DNA of 64,000 nucleotides from Propionibacteriaceae bacterium ZF39 (GCA_039565995.1 CP154795.1:2914001-2978000), one strand, 5' to 3'; shown: positions 15,173 to 26,743, counted from the first letter of the stretch. Notes: a model not told the origin generated them from the sequence alone. A program made the numbers and translations.

Positions 15173-15823
15173 GTGGCTGCGGTGTGGATCGCGCTGGTGC
15201 TCACGGGCGTGATGACCGGAATCGCCACCGGGCCAGTTCTGCATCTGCTGCCGGAGCCCGCGACCACCGAACCCAAGCGCCCTTATCGCGAGCTGGCGAC
15301 GGTCGGCTTCGCCGCCCTCGTGACGGCCTGCTCGATGCTGGCTCTCGGCGTCGTCGCGGCTCGGCTTCCCGCCGAGGCCTGGCCGATCTGGATCGCCCTG
15401 GCGACCGTGGGAGTCCTGTTGGCGGCCATCGACGCGATGACGACCTATCTCCCCTATCGCCTGACGGTTGCGCTCTGGGCGTTCGGACTGGTCGGCACCG
15501 GGGTGTCGGTGGCATTGAGCGACGAGCCAGCGAGCCTGCTCATGCGAATCGCGCTCGGCGCGATCGGAGCCTGGGTGTTCTTCTGGTTGTTCTGGCGCCT
15601 GAGCCGAGGCAGCATCGGCTTCGGGGATGTCCGCCTCGCGCCGGTCCTGGGCGGTGTCACCGCCAGCGTGTCCGGCGACCTCGTGCTGACGGGCCTGCTC
15701 ATCGGGACGCTGGTGGGCGCAGCGCACGGTCTGCTGCTTCGCGCGCGCGGCAAGGGCGGGCCCTTTCCCTATGGGCCCGCGCTCGTCATCGGATCGTTTG
15801 TTGCGTTAGCGCTGCTGGGCTGA
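15173..15823 (+). CDS. Prepilin peptidase, A24 family
   Basis: A 216-residue polytopic membrane protein starting at GTG. The A24 aspartyl-protease features are visible: an Asp in LLAAIDAMTTYLPYRLT and the GFGDVRLAP motif, plus the FPYGPAL segment that normally follows. Such enzymes remove leader peptides from type IV or Flp pilins, or from competence pseudopilins. The N-terminal methylase domain of PilD is absent, as in the short actinobacterial forms. No pilin or Flp assembly gene is present in the window, so its substrates lie elsewhere. It overlaps trpD tail-to-tail by 18 bases. Confidence 0.82.
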   Translation: MAAVWIALVLTGVMTGIATGPVLHLLPEPATTEPKRPYRELATVGFAALVTACSMLALGVVAARLPAEAWPIWIALATVGVLLAAIDAMTTYLPYRLTVALWAFGLVGTGVSVALSDEPASLLMRIALGAIGAWVFFWLFWRLSRGSIGFGDVRLAPVLGGVTASVSGDLVLTGLLIGTLVGAAHGLLLRARGKGGPFPYGPALVIGSFVALALLG

Positions 15824-16867
15824 GCCGCGGGCTCTCCGGGTGGCCGAGACCCACTGGTCGAGTTTGGCGCCGGCCGAACCGTCGGTGAGGGCCTCCCGCG
15901 CGCGTTCCACGCGCGGACCGAGCTGACCCACCAGATCGGCGTCGGGGTCGGGCCCTTCATAGGCCAGCAGGGCGGCAGCGGCATTCAGCGCCACGATGTC
16001 ATGCACCGCACCCTGTCGACCGTCGAACGTCTCGCGAAGCACCCAGGCATTGGTTTCGGGCGGACCGCCGACGAGGTCCGAGACCTTCGCACGCGCAATA
16101 CCGAGCTCCTGGGGATCGAGCGCTGTCTCACCGACCTGTCCGTCGCGGATGACCCACACGCGGGAGGTCGTGGTCGTCGTCAGTTCATCGAGGCCGTCCC
16201 CGCCATGGAAGATCAGCCCGCGGGCACCGCGCCCGGCGATCACACCGGCCATGAGGGCAGCCATACGCTCATCCGCCACGCCGATGGCCTGGGCCATGGG
16301 TCGCGCGGGATTGGCCATCGGGCCGAGGAAGTTGAAGAACGTCGACACGCCCAACTCCCGCCTCACGCCCGCCGCGTGCCGCAGCGAGGAGTGATAGCGG
16401 GGCGCGAAGAGGAACACCAGCCCGGCCTCGTCCATGACGGACTGCTGGGCCTCGGGCGGGAGGTCCAGCACCACACCGACCTGCTCGAGCACATCGGCGG
16501 TCCCGCACGCCGACGATGCGGCGCGATTGCCGTGCTTGACGACCCGCGCTCCGGTGGCCGCGGCCACGATGGCAGCCATCGTGGAGATATTGACGGTGTT
16601 GGCGCGGTCCCCGCCGGATCCGACGACATCGACGGCTTCCCGATCCAGCGCAATCGGGCGCGCCATCTCGAGCAGGCCATCGGCCATGCCCGAGAGTTCC
16701 TCGACCGTTTCGCCCTTCGCCCGCAGCGCCACGGCGAACGCGGCCACATGCACGGGGCTGGCGAGCCCGTTGAGAATTTCTTCCATCGCCCAGCCGACGT
16801 CGTCGGAACCCAGATCCTGACGACGGATCAGCCGCGTGATCAGATCGGGCCAGGTCCGCGCGCTCAT
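15806..16867 (-). CDS. trpD: Anthranilate phosphoribosyltransferase
   Basis: A 353-residue enzyme that joins anthranilate and PRPP in tryptophan biosynthesis. The PRPP-binding motif DVVGSGGDRANTVNIST, the anthranilate-site block KHGNRAASSACG (in place of the usual KHGNRSVSS form) and FFNFLGPMANP are present. The ATG at 16867 shares a base with the TGA of the upstream receiver-domain gene, so the two are coupled. Other trp genes are not in the window. The position just before ctaE-qcrCAB is the same as in M. tuberculosis (Rv2192c). Confidence 0.94.
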   Translation of the reverse strand: MSARTWPDLITRLIRRQDLGSDDVGWAMEEILNGLASPVHVAAFAVALRAKGETVEELSGMADGLLEMARPIALDREAVDVVGSGGDRANTVNISTMAAIVAAATGARVVKHGNRAASSACGTADVLEQVGVVLDLPPEAQQSVMDEAGLVFLFAPRYHSSLRHAAGVRRELGVSTFFNFLGPMANPARPMAQAIGVADERMAALMAGVIAGRGARGLIFHGGDGLDELTTTTTSRVWVIRDGQVGETALDPQELGIARAKVSDLVGGPPETNAWVLRETFDGRQGAVHDIVALNAAAALLAYEGPDPDADLVGQLGPRVERAREALTDGSAGAKLDQWVSATRRARGSAQQR

Positions 16868-17295
16868 CAGGCGGGAGCCGGGGTGTTGCGGAGCCGCTCG
16901 CGCAGCAGGCCGGCGACCGAGTCAGGGAAGCTGACCGGATCGACCGGGTGGGCGACCACCGCGTCGGCCCGCGACCACGTGGCGAGCCACGCATCATCGA
17001 GGCGCCCGACCACCAGCAGCACCGGGGGGCAATGGGAGATCTCGTCCTTGAGCTGGCGGCAGATGCCCATCCCGCCCGCGGGGACCGCTTCCCCATCGAG
17101 CACGACGGTGTCGATGCCACCGGCGTCCATGGCCGCGATCACAGCACGCGGCGTAGCAACCTCGACCACCCGGACGCGCGGCAGGTCAGCCGCCAGAGTG
17201 GTGCCCATGGCGAACCGGATCTGCTCGCGGACGGTGCGATCATCCGAATACACCAGAACAGTGACTTCAGCCTCGCTGGCCTGCTCTGCACTCAT
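16867..17295 (-). CDS. Atypical single-domain response-regulator-like protein
   Basis: A 142-residue protein with a receiver-like fold and no output domain. It has an acidic pair (YSDDRT), a candidate phospho-acceptor Asp in DTVVLDGEAVP and a hydrophobic strand before VVAHPVDP. The usual KP motif reads HP here, so the conserved Lys that contacts the phosphoryl group is missing. Phosphorylation is therefore doubtful. No kinase lies next to it. It is coupled to trpD by a TGATG overlap and divergent from ctaE. Confidence 0.65.
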   Translation of the reverse strand: MSAEQASEAEVTVLVYSDDRTVREQIRFAMGTTLAADLPRVRVVEVATPRAVIAAMDAGGIDTVVLDGEAVPAGGMGICRQLKDEISHCPPVLLVVGRLDDAWLATWSRADAVVAHPVDPVSFPDSVAGLLRERLRNTPAPA

Positions 17296-17409
17296 TGTTC
17301 TTCCTCGCGTTTGACGACTGACCGATCGGCCCCAGCATATCGATGCTTATCAGCCCGGAGATGCAACGATCATGTGCCAACGCGGTCATAACGACCGGAT
17401 TGGGGTGAC

Positions 17410-18096
17410 GTGTCCGCAAAGTATGGCAATAATGTGCCCGTGGCTACATCCTCCGACTCGTCATCTGCACTCCCGACCGGGGCCCTCCATCCCATCGCCC
17501 GGACCCGCCTGACAGGTGTGAAGGGCCGACCGGACATGGTGTCCGTCGGCGTCATCATCTGGCTCGCGTCCGAGTTGATGTTCTTTGCGGCCCTGTTCGC
17601 GGCCTACTTCACAGTCCGTTCGGTGACCAACGCGGCCACCGACGGTGAGTTGTGGCGCCAGGGCACGTCGATGCTCAACGTTCCGTTCGCCGTGGTGAAC
17701 ACCGCGATCCTCGTCGCCTCGTCGGTGACCTGTCAGTTGGGCGTTTTCGCCGCTGAGAAGGGCGACGTCAAGAAACTGCGGATGTGGTACATCATCACGT
17801 TCATCATGGGCTCCGTCTTCATCGGCGGCCAGGTGTGGGAGTACGCAGAGCTCTGGCACGAGGGCCTCACCCTCCAGTCGGATGTCTATGGCTCGCTGTT
17901 CTATCTGGCGACCGGCTTCCACGGCCTCCACGTCACGGGTGGCCTGATCGCCTTCCTCTTCGTCCTGGGCCGCACCTACCTGGCTCGTCGCTTCACCCAC
18001 GAGCAGGCGGTTTCCGCCGTCGCGATCTCCTACTACTGGCACTTCGTCGACGTGGTCTGGATCATCCTGTGGGCCACCATCTACATCATCAAGTAG
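17410..18096 (+). CDS. ctaE: Cytochrome c oxidase subunit III (aa3 type)
   Basis: A 228-residue protein with five predicted membrane helices and the typical segments [32 protein letters not shown] and [15 protein letters not shown]. It starts at GTG (17410); a second GTG at 17440 is possible. It is the first gene of the ctaE-qcrC-qcrA-qcrB operon encoding part of the bc1-aa3 supercomplex, the main aerobic respiratory chain of actinobacteria. Its distance from the other oxidase genes (ctaC, ctaD, ctaF, found 6-9 kb away here) is normal for the phylum. Confidence 0.95.
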   Translation: MSAKYGNNVPVATSSDSSSALPTGALHPIARTRLTGVKGRPDMVSVGVIIWLASELMFFAALFAAYFTVRSVTNAATDGELWRQGTSMLNVPFAVVNTAILVASSVTCQLGVFAAEKGDVKKLRMWYIITFIMGSVFIGGQVWEYAELWHEGLTLQSDVYGSLFYLATGFHGLHVTGGLIAFLFVLGRTYLARRFTHEQAVSAVAISYYWHFVDVVWIILWATIYIIK

Positions 18097-18148
18097 CCGG
18101 CCGCCTGGCGCCGACCCGACCACTTTCGATCATGAAGGGAAACCCTCA

Positions 18149-18952
18149 GTGAGATTCCTGTCCGCCAAGCGGCGACATCGAGCAGCACGGCCACTGCTGC
18201 TGATCCTCGCGCTGTTCTTCCTAGGCGTCGTCTACGCCGGCGTCGCCCCCGCCGGCAAGTCCAACGCGGAGCAGACGACCACCACCCAGGTTCAGGCGGG
18301 CAAGGAGCTGTTCGCAGTGGGCTGCGCCTCCTGCCACGGTCTCAACGCCGAGGGCGCCTCCCAGGGTCCCTCGCTGATCGGCGTCGGTGCTGCCTCGGTT
18401 GACTTCCAGGTCGGCACCGGCCGCATGCCCATGGCCCACCCCGGTGCCCAGGCTCCGCGCAAGAACAACACCTATACCGACCAGGAGATCGAGCAGCTCG
18501 CGGCCTATGTGGCGAGCCTCGGCCCCGGCCCGGCGATCCCGAGCGAAGAGCAGTACAGCCCGGTCGGCCTGAGCGAGCATGACATCGCCATCGGCGGCGA
18601 GCTCTTCCGCACCAACTGCTCGGCCTGCCACAACGTGTCGGGTCTCGGTGGTGCCCTGCCGAACGGCAAGTACGCTCCGACCCTCGTCGATGTCGAGAAC
18701 AAGCACATCTATGAGGCCGTGCGCATCGGCCCGCAGCAGATGCCGGTCTTCTCGAAGGAGAGCCTGACCGACGACGAGCTCCGCTCCGTCATCGGCTATC
18801 TGAACCAGCTCCACGAAGAGCCCAACCACGGCGGTTGGGGCTTCGGCGGCCTCGGCCCGGTCGAGGACGGCTTCTGGGTCTGGATCGGTGGCCTCGGCAC
18901 CCTCATCCTGTTCGCCGTGTGGATCGCTTCGAAGGGAGCACGGGCCAAGTGA
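18149..18952 (+). CDS. qcrC: Cytochrome bc1 complex dihaem cytochrome c subunit
   Basis: A 267-residue membrane protein with an N-terminal anchor or signal helix (about 13-32), two cytochrome c domains with haem motifs CASCH (C59-H63) and CSACH (C157-H161), and a C-terminal helix. In actinobacteria this dihaem subunit replaces soluble cytochrome c and passes electrons from the Rieske protein straight to the CuA centre of the oxidase. It starts at GTG after a GAAGGGA site and ends overlapping qcrA by GTGA, indicating coupled translation. Confidence 0.95.
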   Translation: MRFLSAKRRHRAARPLLLILALFFLGVVYAGVAPAGKSNAEQTTTTQVQAGKELFAVGCASCHGLNAEGASQGPSLIGVGAASVDFQVGTGRMPMAHPGAQAPRKNNTYTDQEIEQLAAYVASLGPGPAIPSEEQYSPVGLSEHDIAIGGELFRTNCSACHNVSGLGGALPNGKYAPTLVDVENKHIYEAVRIGPQQMPVFSKESLTDDELRSVIGYLNQLHEEPNHGGWGFGGLGPVEDGFWVWIGGLGTLILFAVWIASKGARAK

Positions 18953-20061
18953 CCATCAATCAAGACCAGACCGGGCGAGACCTCGAGGTCCGCCCGCAGC
19001 CCGATGCGAACGGCATCGTTGTCGAACACCCGGTGGACGATCCGGGCGTCGAGCCCCACATCGAGCGCTACACCGACGTGGATGCCGGCGCCGAGCGCCG
19101 GGCCACGGCGCAGATCCTGTTCTGCTTCGGCCTCGCTCCCCTGCTGGCGCTGGCCTTCGTGGTCATCTATTTCTGGCCGGGCCTGAGCGACAGGTTCATC
19201 CGCTTCGGTGACTTCTATGCGAATGCGCAGCACGTCGGCCTGGGGGCCACCCTGGGCTTCGCCGTTCTGCTCATCGGAATCGGGGCCGTGCAGTGGGCCC
19301 GCGAGATCATGGTCGACCAGGAAATCGTCGAGGAGCGCCACGTGGCGAACTCCTCCGACGAGGACCGGGCCGCCACCATGGCCGAAGTGGACAAGGGCAT
19401 CGCCGAGTCGGGTGTTTCCCGCCGCAAGATGATCCTCGCCAGCATGGCGGGTGCCGTCGGCCTCACGGCCCTGGCTCCGCTGGTCACGCTGCTGGACGCC
19501 GGCCCGTGGCCGCTGCCGTCCCGTCGCCGCGAGACCATCGAGCGGACGCTCTGGGCGGAGGGTACGCCCGACGCGCCGGTCTACCTGGTCAACGACGTCA
19601 CCTTCACGCGGATCAAGGCCTCCGACATGGAGATCGGCCAGCTGATCAATGCCGAGCCGGAGAACCTCCAGGAGCAGCACGGCCACAAGCTGCAGATCGA
19701 GAAGGCCAAGGCGGCGATCATCATCGTGCGCATGGACCCCAACTCGATCCGCGTACCCGAGCGCCGCACCGACTGGCACGTGGGCGGGATCATGGCGTAC
19801 TCCAAGATCTGCACGCACGTGGGTTGCCCCATCTCCCTGTGGGAGCAGACCACCCATCATCTGCTCTGCCCCTGCCACCAGTCGACGTTCGACCTCGGTG
19901 ACGGCGGCAAGGTCGTCTTCGGTCCGGCCGCCCGCGCTCTGCCGCAGCTGCCGATCACGCTGGACGACGAGGGCTACCTGGTCGCCCAGAGCGACTTCAC
20001 CGCGCCGGTTGGGCCCAGCTATTTCGAGCGCGACCTGTATCCCGACGACAAGGGCGAGTGA
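18949..20061 (+). CDS. qcrA: Cytochrome bc1 complex Rieske iron-sulfur subunit
   Basis: A 370-residue Rieske protein of the long actinobacterial type with three N-terminal membrane helices (about 54-75, 95-115 and 162-182), the last preceded by a basic SRRK that may be read by the Tat system. The 2Fe-2S ligands are CTHVGC (C288, H290) and CPCH (C307, H310), with C293 and C309 able to form the disulfide. It starts at the GTG overlapping the qcrC stop. It oxidises menaquinol at the Qo site with QcrB and reduces QcrC. Confidence 0.95.
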   Translation: MTINQDQTGRDLEVRPQPDANGIVVEHPVDDPGVEPHIERYTDVDAGAERRATAQILFCFGLAPLLALAFVVIYFWPGLSDRFIRFGDFYANAQHVGLGATLGFAVLLIGIGAVQWAREIMVDQEIVEERHVANSSDEDRAATMAEVDKGIAESGVSRRKMILASMAGAVGLTALAPLVTLLDAGPWPLPSRRRETIERTLWAEGTPDAPVYLVNDVTFTRIKASDMEIGQLINAEPENLQEQHGHKLQIEKAKAAIIIVRMDPNSIRVPERRTDWHVGGIMAYSKICTHVGCPISLWEQTTHHLLCPCHQSTFDLGDGGKVVFGPAARALPQLPITLDDEGYLVAQSDFTAPVGPSYFERDLYPDDKGE

Positions 20062-20066
20062 TAGCC

Positions 20067-21764
20067 ATGGCCAAGCCTGCAAAGGTAACCGAAACCGGTG
20101 GTGTCGAGGCGCAGTCGCCGGACACCGCCCATCCGCTGAAGAAGCTCGCACCCGCCGCGAGCTGGGCCGACGATCGCCTGGGCCTCGCCGCCCTCGGCAA
20201 GAAGAACCTCCGCAAGGTCTTCCCCGACCACTGGTCCTTCCTGCTCGGTGAGGTCGCGCTCTATTCGTTCATCATCCTGCTGATCACCGGCGTCTTCCTG
20301 ACCCTGTGGTTCAAGCCGTCGATGGCCGAAATCGAGTACGAGGGCAGCTATCAGCTCCTTCGTGGTCTCCCGATGTCCGAGGCCTTCGCCTCGACGCTGG
20401 CGATCTCGTTCGACATCCGCGGTGGCCTGCTGATCCGCCAGATGCACCACTGGGCCGCCCACTTCTTCATCGTGGCGATGTTCGCCCACATGCTCCGCGT
20501 GTTCTTCACCGGCGCGTTCCGCAAGCCGCGTGAGATCAACTGGCTCCTCGGCGTCGGCCTGCTGTCGATGGGCATGGTCGAGGGCTTCGCCGGCTACTCG
20601 CTGCCGGACGACCTCCTGTCGGGCACCGGTCTGCGGTTCGCCGACGGCATGGTGCGTTCGATCCCGATCGTCGGCACCTGGCTGGAGTTCTTCGTCTTCG
20701 CCGGCGAATATCCGGGCGACCTGATCATCGCGCGCCTCTATATGGCCCACATCCTGGTGATTCCGGGCCTGCTGCTGGGGTTGATCGGTGCTCACATGGC
20801 GCTGGTCGTGTATCACAAGCACACGCAGTATCCCGGCCCGGGCCGCACCGAGCGCAACGTCGTCGGCTACCCGCTGTTCCCGGTCTATATGGCCAAGGCC
20901 GGTGGCTTCTTCTTCATCGTTGCCGGTGTCATCACCCTGATGGGCGCCTTCTTCCAGATCAACGCCGTGTGGACCTACGGGCCCTACAACCCGGCGCAGG
21001 TGACAGCGGGTTCCCAGCCGGACTGGTACATGGGTCCCGCCGAAGGCGCGGTTCGCATCATGCCGGGCAAGTTCACCGAATGGCACATTCTCGGCACCAC
21101 CTGGTCCTGGAACGTGTTCCTCCCGGGTGCCGGCCTGCTCGGCCTGTTGTTCACCCTGATGGCGGTCTATCCGTTCTTCGAGAAGTGGATCACCAAGGAC
21201 AACCGCGAACATCACGTCCTCGAATACCCGTGGCAGAACCCGAACCGCACCGCCTTCGGTGTGGCCGCGATCAGCTGCTATCTGATGTTCCTGCTGGGTG
21301 GCGGCAACGACATCATCGCCGTCAAGTTCCACGTCTCGCTCAACCAGGTGACCTACTTCCTGCGAGTAGCCATCTTCGTGGTGCCGATCATCATGTTCAT
21401 GATCACGAAGCGCGTCATGCTGGGCATCCAGCGGTCGAAGATGGAGCGCCTGCTCCACGGCTCCGAGTCGGGCAACATGGAACGCTCGCCCGAGGGTGAG
21501 TACTTCGAGGGTCATGTGCCGATCTCGCACGACGAGGCGTACACGCTGACCTATCGCGATGACGTCCTGCCGATCGAGGCCAGCGAGGCCACCGACTCGG
21601 CCGGCGTGGCGACCAAGGGCGTCTCCAAGCGCCGGGCTCGCATGCATCGCTGGTTCTTCGGCGACAACGTGCGCAAGCCGAGCCGTGCGGAGCTGGAAGC
21701 AGCCCAGTCCCACGGACACCACGACGATCATCCCGCGGAGCTGACGGACACCAAGCACCACTGA
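20067..21764 (+). CDS. qcrB: Cytochrome bc1 complex cytochrome b subunit
   Basis: A 565-residue polytopic membrane protein. Haem-ligating His pairs appear in IRQMHHWAAHFF and in the MAHILVIPGLLLG/GAHMALVVYHKH helix. The quinol-site loop and a long C-terminal cytoplasmic extension typical of actinobacteria are present; the tail is rich in charged residues and His. The ATG at 20067 was chosen; a GTG at 20058 overlapping the qcrA stop is the alternative. This subunit is the target of Q203-like inhibitors in mycobacteria. A strong intrinsic terminator follows. Confidence 0.95.
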   Translation: MAKPAKVTETGGVEAQSPDTAHPLKKLAPAASWADDRLGLAALGKKNLRKVFPDHWSFLLGEVALYSFIILLITGVFLTLWFKPSMAEIEYEGSYQLLRGLPMSEAFASTLAISFDIRGGLLIRQMHHWAAHFFIVAMFAHMLRVFFTGAFRKPREINWLLGVGLLSMGMVEGFAGYSLPDDLLSGTGLRFADGMVRSIPIVGTWLEFFVFAGEYPGDLIIARLYMAHILVIPGLLLGLIGAHMALVVYHKHTQYPGPGRTERNVVGYPLFPVYMAKAGGFFFIVAGVITLMGAFFQINAVWTYGPYNPAQVTAGSQPDWYMGPAEGAVRIMPGKFTEWHILGTTWSWNVFLPGAGLLGLLFTLMAVYPFFEKWITKDNREHHVLEYPWQNPNRTAFGVAAISCYLMFLLGGGNDIIAVKFHVSLNQVTYFLRVAIFVVPIIMFMITKRVMLGIQRSKMERLLHGSESGNMERSPEGEYFEGHVPISHDEAYTLTYRDDVLPIEASEATDSAGVATKGVSKRRARMHRWFFGDNVRKPSRAELEAAQSHGHHDDHPAELTDTKHH

Positions 21765-21787
21765 TCCGCGATCGATCACCGACGGCA

Positions 21788-21826
21788 CGGCCCGGAACCT
21801 CTGGTTCCGGGCCGTTCGTTTGTTTC
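21788..21826 (+). terminator. Intrinsic terminator of the ctaE-qcrCAB operon
   Basis: A perfect 12-bp stem, CGGCCCGGAACC (21788-21799) with GGTTCCGGGCCG (21803-21814), has a three-base loop and is followed by TTCGTTTGTTTCC. It ends the respiratory operon before guaB1. Confidence 0.88.
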
Positions 21827-21831
21827 CTTGA

Positions 21832-23316
<1,485 letters not shown>

Positions 23317-23371
23317 CCCACCCGGGGCCGTACACCGGGCCTCAGGTCGGCTCAGCGCCAGCCCCAGCCGC

Positions 23372-23596
23372 TCAGCGCAGGAGTGGCTTCCAGAAGCTCT
23401 CCCCCGGCTTGGTGACCGCCGCCGTGATCAGTGCGAACACCACGGCGGCGATCACCCACAGACCCAGCGTCAGGACGAGCAGCGGCCCCCAGAGGATCGC
23501 CGCCACGAAGGTGGCGGCGCAGGCGATGAGCAGGTTGATCACCAGGGCGAGGACGAAGCGTTGGCCGAACGTATCCGGCCACGTGAGATGGCGCAT
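23372..23596 (-). CDS. Small two-helix membrane protein
   Basis: A 74-residue protein starting MRHLTWPDTFGQRFVLALVI, with two hydrophobic helices (about 12-33 and 36-58) and a basic C-terminus (KPGESFWKPLLR). The ATG at 23596 follows a GGAAAGGG site, and upstream in-frame sequence is not protein-like. It is convergent with guaB1 and lies beyond the ctaF terminator. Function unknown. Confidence 0.65.
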   Translation of the reverse strand: MRHLTWPDTFGQRFVLALVINLLIACAATFVAAILWGPLLVLTLGLWVIAAVVFALITAAVTKPGESFWKPLLR

Positions 23597-23654
23597 CACG
23601 ACCCTTTCCGCAGGCGGACGCGCACCCCGCGCGTACCCTTTCCATTCTAGAAAC

Positions 23655-23698
23655 CCGGGAAAAGCAACAGGGCCGTCGGAAATAATCCGACGGCCCTG
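23655..23698 (-). terminator. Intrinsic terminator of the ctaC-ctaD-ctaF operon
   Basis: A perfect 12-bp stem of CAGGGCCGTCGG (23668-23679) with CCGACGGCCCTG (23687-23698) and a 7-base loop. Read on the minus strand it is followed by TTGCTTTTCCC. It lies 12 bases beyond the ctaF stop. Confidence 0.85.
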
Positions 23699-23709
23699 TG
23701 AGCATTCGA

Positions 23710-24123
23710 TCAGTGGGAGTAGTCGCCCCGGTAGTACTGGTAAATCCACCCAGCGAGAGCAAAGGCACCGAAGCCGAAGCCCAGGATGGTGAGCCACCAG
23801 CCGAACACGGGGCCGAGGAAGATCAGGCCGGCGGTGACGGCACACCAGAACGGCCAGATGCTGGCGGGCGGGAAGAACCCGATGTCGCCGGCACCGTCAT
23901 AGACCTCGGCATCCTGCCGGTCCTCGGGACGGTCATCCATCTTGCGACCGGTGAGGTGGAACACCGCACCGATCATGGCCATCATCAGGCCGCTGAGCGC
24001 GAGCGCAGCCGTCCCGGCCCATTCGATCTTGTTTCCGTCATAGCGACCGAGGAAGAAATAGACCACGGTCATCATGATGAAGAAGGCCGAGAGCGGATAG
24101 TAGATCCACGATTCGCGCTTCAC
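23710..24123 (-). CDS. ctaF: Cytochrome c oxidase subunit IV
   Basis: A 137-residue actinobacterial CtaF with four predicted membrane helices in two hairpins, starting [20 protein letters not shown] and containing [16 protein letters not shown]. It is an accessory subunit of the aa3 oxidase. Its ATG overlaps the ctaD stop by four bases, so it is translationally coupled to the catalytic subunit. A terminator follows. Confidence 0.92.
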   Translation of the reverse strand: MKRESWIYYPLSAFFIMMTVVYFFLGRYDGNKIEWAGTAALALSGLMMAMIGAVFHLTGRKMDDRPEDRQDAEVYDGAGDIGFFPPASIWPFWCAVTAGLIFLGPVFGWWLTILGFGFGAFALAGWIYQYYRGDYSH

Positions 24124-25886
24124 GAGTGATCCTCCTGGTCCTTGACCCGGCCTTCGAGCATGCCCTTGCGTCCCTCGTCATCGCCGGCATCGATCAGTTG
24201 ATCGTGCTTGGGCCCAAGGGTCTGGTTGTCCGGATATTCCATGAGAGCAATCTCCGGGTGGTGCAGGTCGAACGCAGGCGCCTCGGACCGGATGCGGGGC
24301 AGCGTGAGGAAGTTCTTCTTCGGCGGCGGGCAGGACGTGGCCCACTCGAGCGAACGGCCCCAGCCCCACGGGTCATCGGTGTTCACCAGGGGCGCGTTGC
24401 GGCTGATCCACATGTTCCAGAAGAACGGCAGGAACGAGACACCCAGGAGGAACGCACCGACGGTCGAGACCTGGTTGAGCGTGGTGAAGCCCTCGTTCGG
24501 CAGGTAGTCGGCGTAACGCCGCGGCATGCCCTCGACACCCAGCCAGTGCTGCACAAGGAAGGTCATGTGGAAGCCCACGAAGAGGATCCAGAAGTGGACC
24601 TTGCCCCACATCTCGTTGAGCATGCGACCGGTCATCTTGGGCCACCAGAAATAGAATCCGGCGAACATCGCGAAGACCACGGTGCCGAAGAGCACGTAGT
24701 GGAAGTGGGCCACGACGAAGTAGGTGTCGGAGACCTGGAAGTCCATCGGCGGGGAGGCCAGGATGATGCCGGTCAGACCACCGAAGAGGAAGGTGGTGAG
24801 GAAGCCGGCAGCCCAGAGCATCGGTGTGTCGAAACTGATCGATCCTCGCCACATCGTGCCGATCCAGTTGAAGAACTTCACACCGGTCGGGATCGCGATC
24901 AGGAAGGTCATGAACGCGAAGAACGGCAGCGAGACAGCACCCGTGACGAACATGTGGTGCGCCCACACGGCCATCGAGAGGGCCGCGATGGTGAGGGTGG
25001 CGCCGACGAGGCCGATGTAGCCGAAGATCGGCTTGCGGCTGAAGACCGGGATGATCTCGGTGATGATACCGAAGAACGGCAACGCCAACACATAGACCTC
25101 GGGGTGGCCGAAGAACCAGAACAGGTGCTGCCACAGGATGGGCCCACCGTTGGCCGGGTCGAAGACGTGGGTGCCGAGGCGGCGATCGGACTCGAGAACC
25201 AGCAGGCCGGCGGCCAGGACCGGGAAGACCAGGAGGACCAGCAGCGAGGTCACCAGGACGTTCCAGGTGAAGATCGACATGCGGAACATGGTCATGCCGG
25301 GCGCACGCAGCGTGGCGATGGTGGTGACGAAGTTGACCGCGCCGAGGATGGACGACAGGCCGACCAGATAGAGGCCCATCAGCCAGAGGTCGCCGCCCAC
25401 GCCGGGGCTGTGGACCTCATTGGACAGCGGCACATAGGCGAACCAACCGAAGGACGCCGAACCCTGAGGGGTCAGGAAGCTCGACATGACGATGAGCGAG
25501 CCGACCACGAAGGTCCAGTAGGAGAAGGCGTTCAGTCGCGGGAAGGAAACGTCCGGCGCACCGATCTGCACGGGCATGACCACGTTGGCGAAGCCCGCGA
25601 ACATCGGAGTCGCGAACATCAGCAGCATGATCGTGCCGTGCATGGTGAACATCTGGTTGAAGGTCTCCAGCTGCACATATTGCATGCCGGGGAAGGCCAG
25701 CTCCGCCCGGATGACCAGCGCGAACACGCCGGCCACCAGGAAGAAGAAGAAGGCCGTGACCATATACATCTTGCCGAGGAGCTTGTGGTCGGTGGTGGTC
25801 AGCATGTCCATGACCAGAGCACCGAGGCGACGCTCCCTGGGAGCTGCGCTCGTTGCGTCGGCGACGCGTTCAACAGTAGTCATCAT
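24120..25886 (-). CDS. ctaD: Cytochrome c oxidase subunit I (aa3 type)
   Basis: A 588-residue haem-copper oxidase catalytic subunit with 12 membrane helices. The CuB and cross-linked Tyr motif [12 protein letters not shown], the His pair in VWAHHMF and the haem a/a3 ligands in [11 protein letters not shown] are present, as is the low-spin haem His in [10 protein letters not shown]. It reduces oxygen to water and pumps protons. The protein can start at either of two adjacent ATG codons (25886 or 25883), and the start overlaps the ctaC stop. The order ctaC-ctaD-ctaF forms one minus-strand operon. Confidence 0.96.
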   Translation of the reverse strand: MMTTVERVADATSAAPRERRLGALVMDMLTTTDHKLLGKMYMVTAFFFFLVAGVFALVIRAELAFPGMQYVQLETFNQMFTMHGTIMLLMFATPMFAGFANVVMPVQIGAPDVSFPRLNAFSYWTFVVGSLIVMSSFLTPQGSASFGWFAYVPLSNEVHSPGVGGDLWLMGLYLVGLSSILGAVNFVTTIATLRAPGMTMFRMSIFTWNVLVTSLLVLLVFPVLAAGLLVLESDRRLGTHVFDPANGGPILWQHLFWFFGHPEVYVLALPFFGIITEIIPVFSRKPIFGYIGLVGATLTIAALSMAVWAHHMFVTGAVSLPFFAFMTFLIAIPTGVKFFNWIGTMWRGSISFDTPMLWAAGFLTTFLFGGLTGIILASPPMDFQVSDTYFVVAHFHYVLFGTVVFAMFAGFYFWWPKMTGRMLNEMWGKVHFWILFVGFHMTFLVQHWLGVEGMPRRYADYLPNEGFTTLNQVSTVGAFLLGVSFLPFFWNMWISRNAPLVNTDDPWGWGRSLEWATSCPPPKKNFLTLPRIRSEAPAFDLHHPEIALMEYPDNQTLGPKHDQLIDAGDDEGRKGMLEGRVKDQEDHS

Positions 25887-26743
25887 TCGCCTCCCTGGGC
25901 ACGGGTGGTGAGTTCGTTCTGTCCGAGGGAGCCCTGGTTCTCACCGACGTTGCCGCGGTCGCGGAGTTCGGCCATCTTGGCATCGAAATCTTCCTGCGAC
26001 AGGACCACGACGTTGAAGAGCATCGCCGAGTGATAGGTGCCGCAGAGCTCTGCGCACTTGCCGGCAAAGGTGCCGATCTTGTTGGGCGTCGCCTGGAACG
26101 AGTTGGTGCGACCCGGGATCACGTCGAGCTTCATATAGAAGCTGGGCACCCAGAAGGAATGGATGACGTCGGGGCTGTCCAGGTTGAAGGTGACGGTCTC
26201 GTTCACCGGCAGATAGAGATTCGGGGTCTGCTCGATGGTGCCGGCTTCCCAGACGGTTTCGCCGTCGGCCGCGTCCATGTAGTTGAACGTCCACGACCAC
26301 TTCTGGCCGACCACGTTCACCGTATGGGCGTTCGGGGAGGTCTGCTCCTTGTTGAGCACCGCATCCTGCGTCTTCACCGTGTAGAAGAAGAGCACGCCCA
26401 CGATCAGGAAGGGCACGATCGTGTACATGATCTCGAGCGGCAGGTTGTAGCGGGTCTGCTTCGGGACCTGGGCGTGGTGCTTGCGTCGGTAGACGATGAA
26501 CGCCCAGCCCATCAGACCCCAGACCAGCACGCCGATCGCCAGGCTGGCAATCCAGGAGCCGACCCAGAGGTTTCCGATGTGGGGCGCCTGTTCGGTCGAG
26601 GCCTCCGGGAGGCCGAACAGGCGAGCCTGGCCCGGGCCCTCGCCGAGATCTCCACAAGCCGACAACGTTGCGACGACCAGACCGAGCAAAATAGCTCCGG
26701 CAAGCCGTCGGGCACCGCGTCGACGATTGCTCATCAGACTCAC
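25883..26743 (-). CDS. ctaC: Cytochrome c oxidase subunit II
   Basis: A 286-residue lipoprotein-type subunit II. The signal peptide ends at a lipobox (LSAC, Cys30), two membrane helices follow (about 60-85 and 105-125), and the C-terminal cupredoxin domain carries the CuA ligands [12 protein letters not shown] and an earlier His in [10 protein letters not shown]. It accepts electrons from the dihaem QcrC. The GTG at 26743 was chosen for its GGAAGGG site 6 bases upstream; an ATG at 26734 is the alternative. The operon promoter should lie in the 170-base gap 26744-26917. Confidence 0.95.
   Translation of the reverse strand: MSLMSNRRRGARRLAGAILLGLVVATLSACGDLGEGPGQARLFGLPEASTEQAPHIGNLWVGSWIASLAIGVLVWGLMGWAFIVYRRKHHAQVPKQTRYNLPLEIMYTIVPFLIVGVLFFYTVKTQDAVLNKEQTSPNAHTVNVVGQKWSWTFNYMDAADGETVWEAGTIEQTPNLYLPVNETVTFNLDSPDVIHSFWVPSFYMKLDVIPGRTNSFQATPNKIGTFAGKCAELCGTYHSAMLFNVVVLSQEDFDAKMAELRDRGNVGENQGSLGQNELTTRAQGGE

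Noticed and set aside
17383-17397. Operator CGGTC-ATAAC-GACCG before ctaE
   Set aside because: A 5-bp inverted repeat is too short to separate from chance in this GC-rich sequence.
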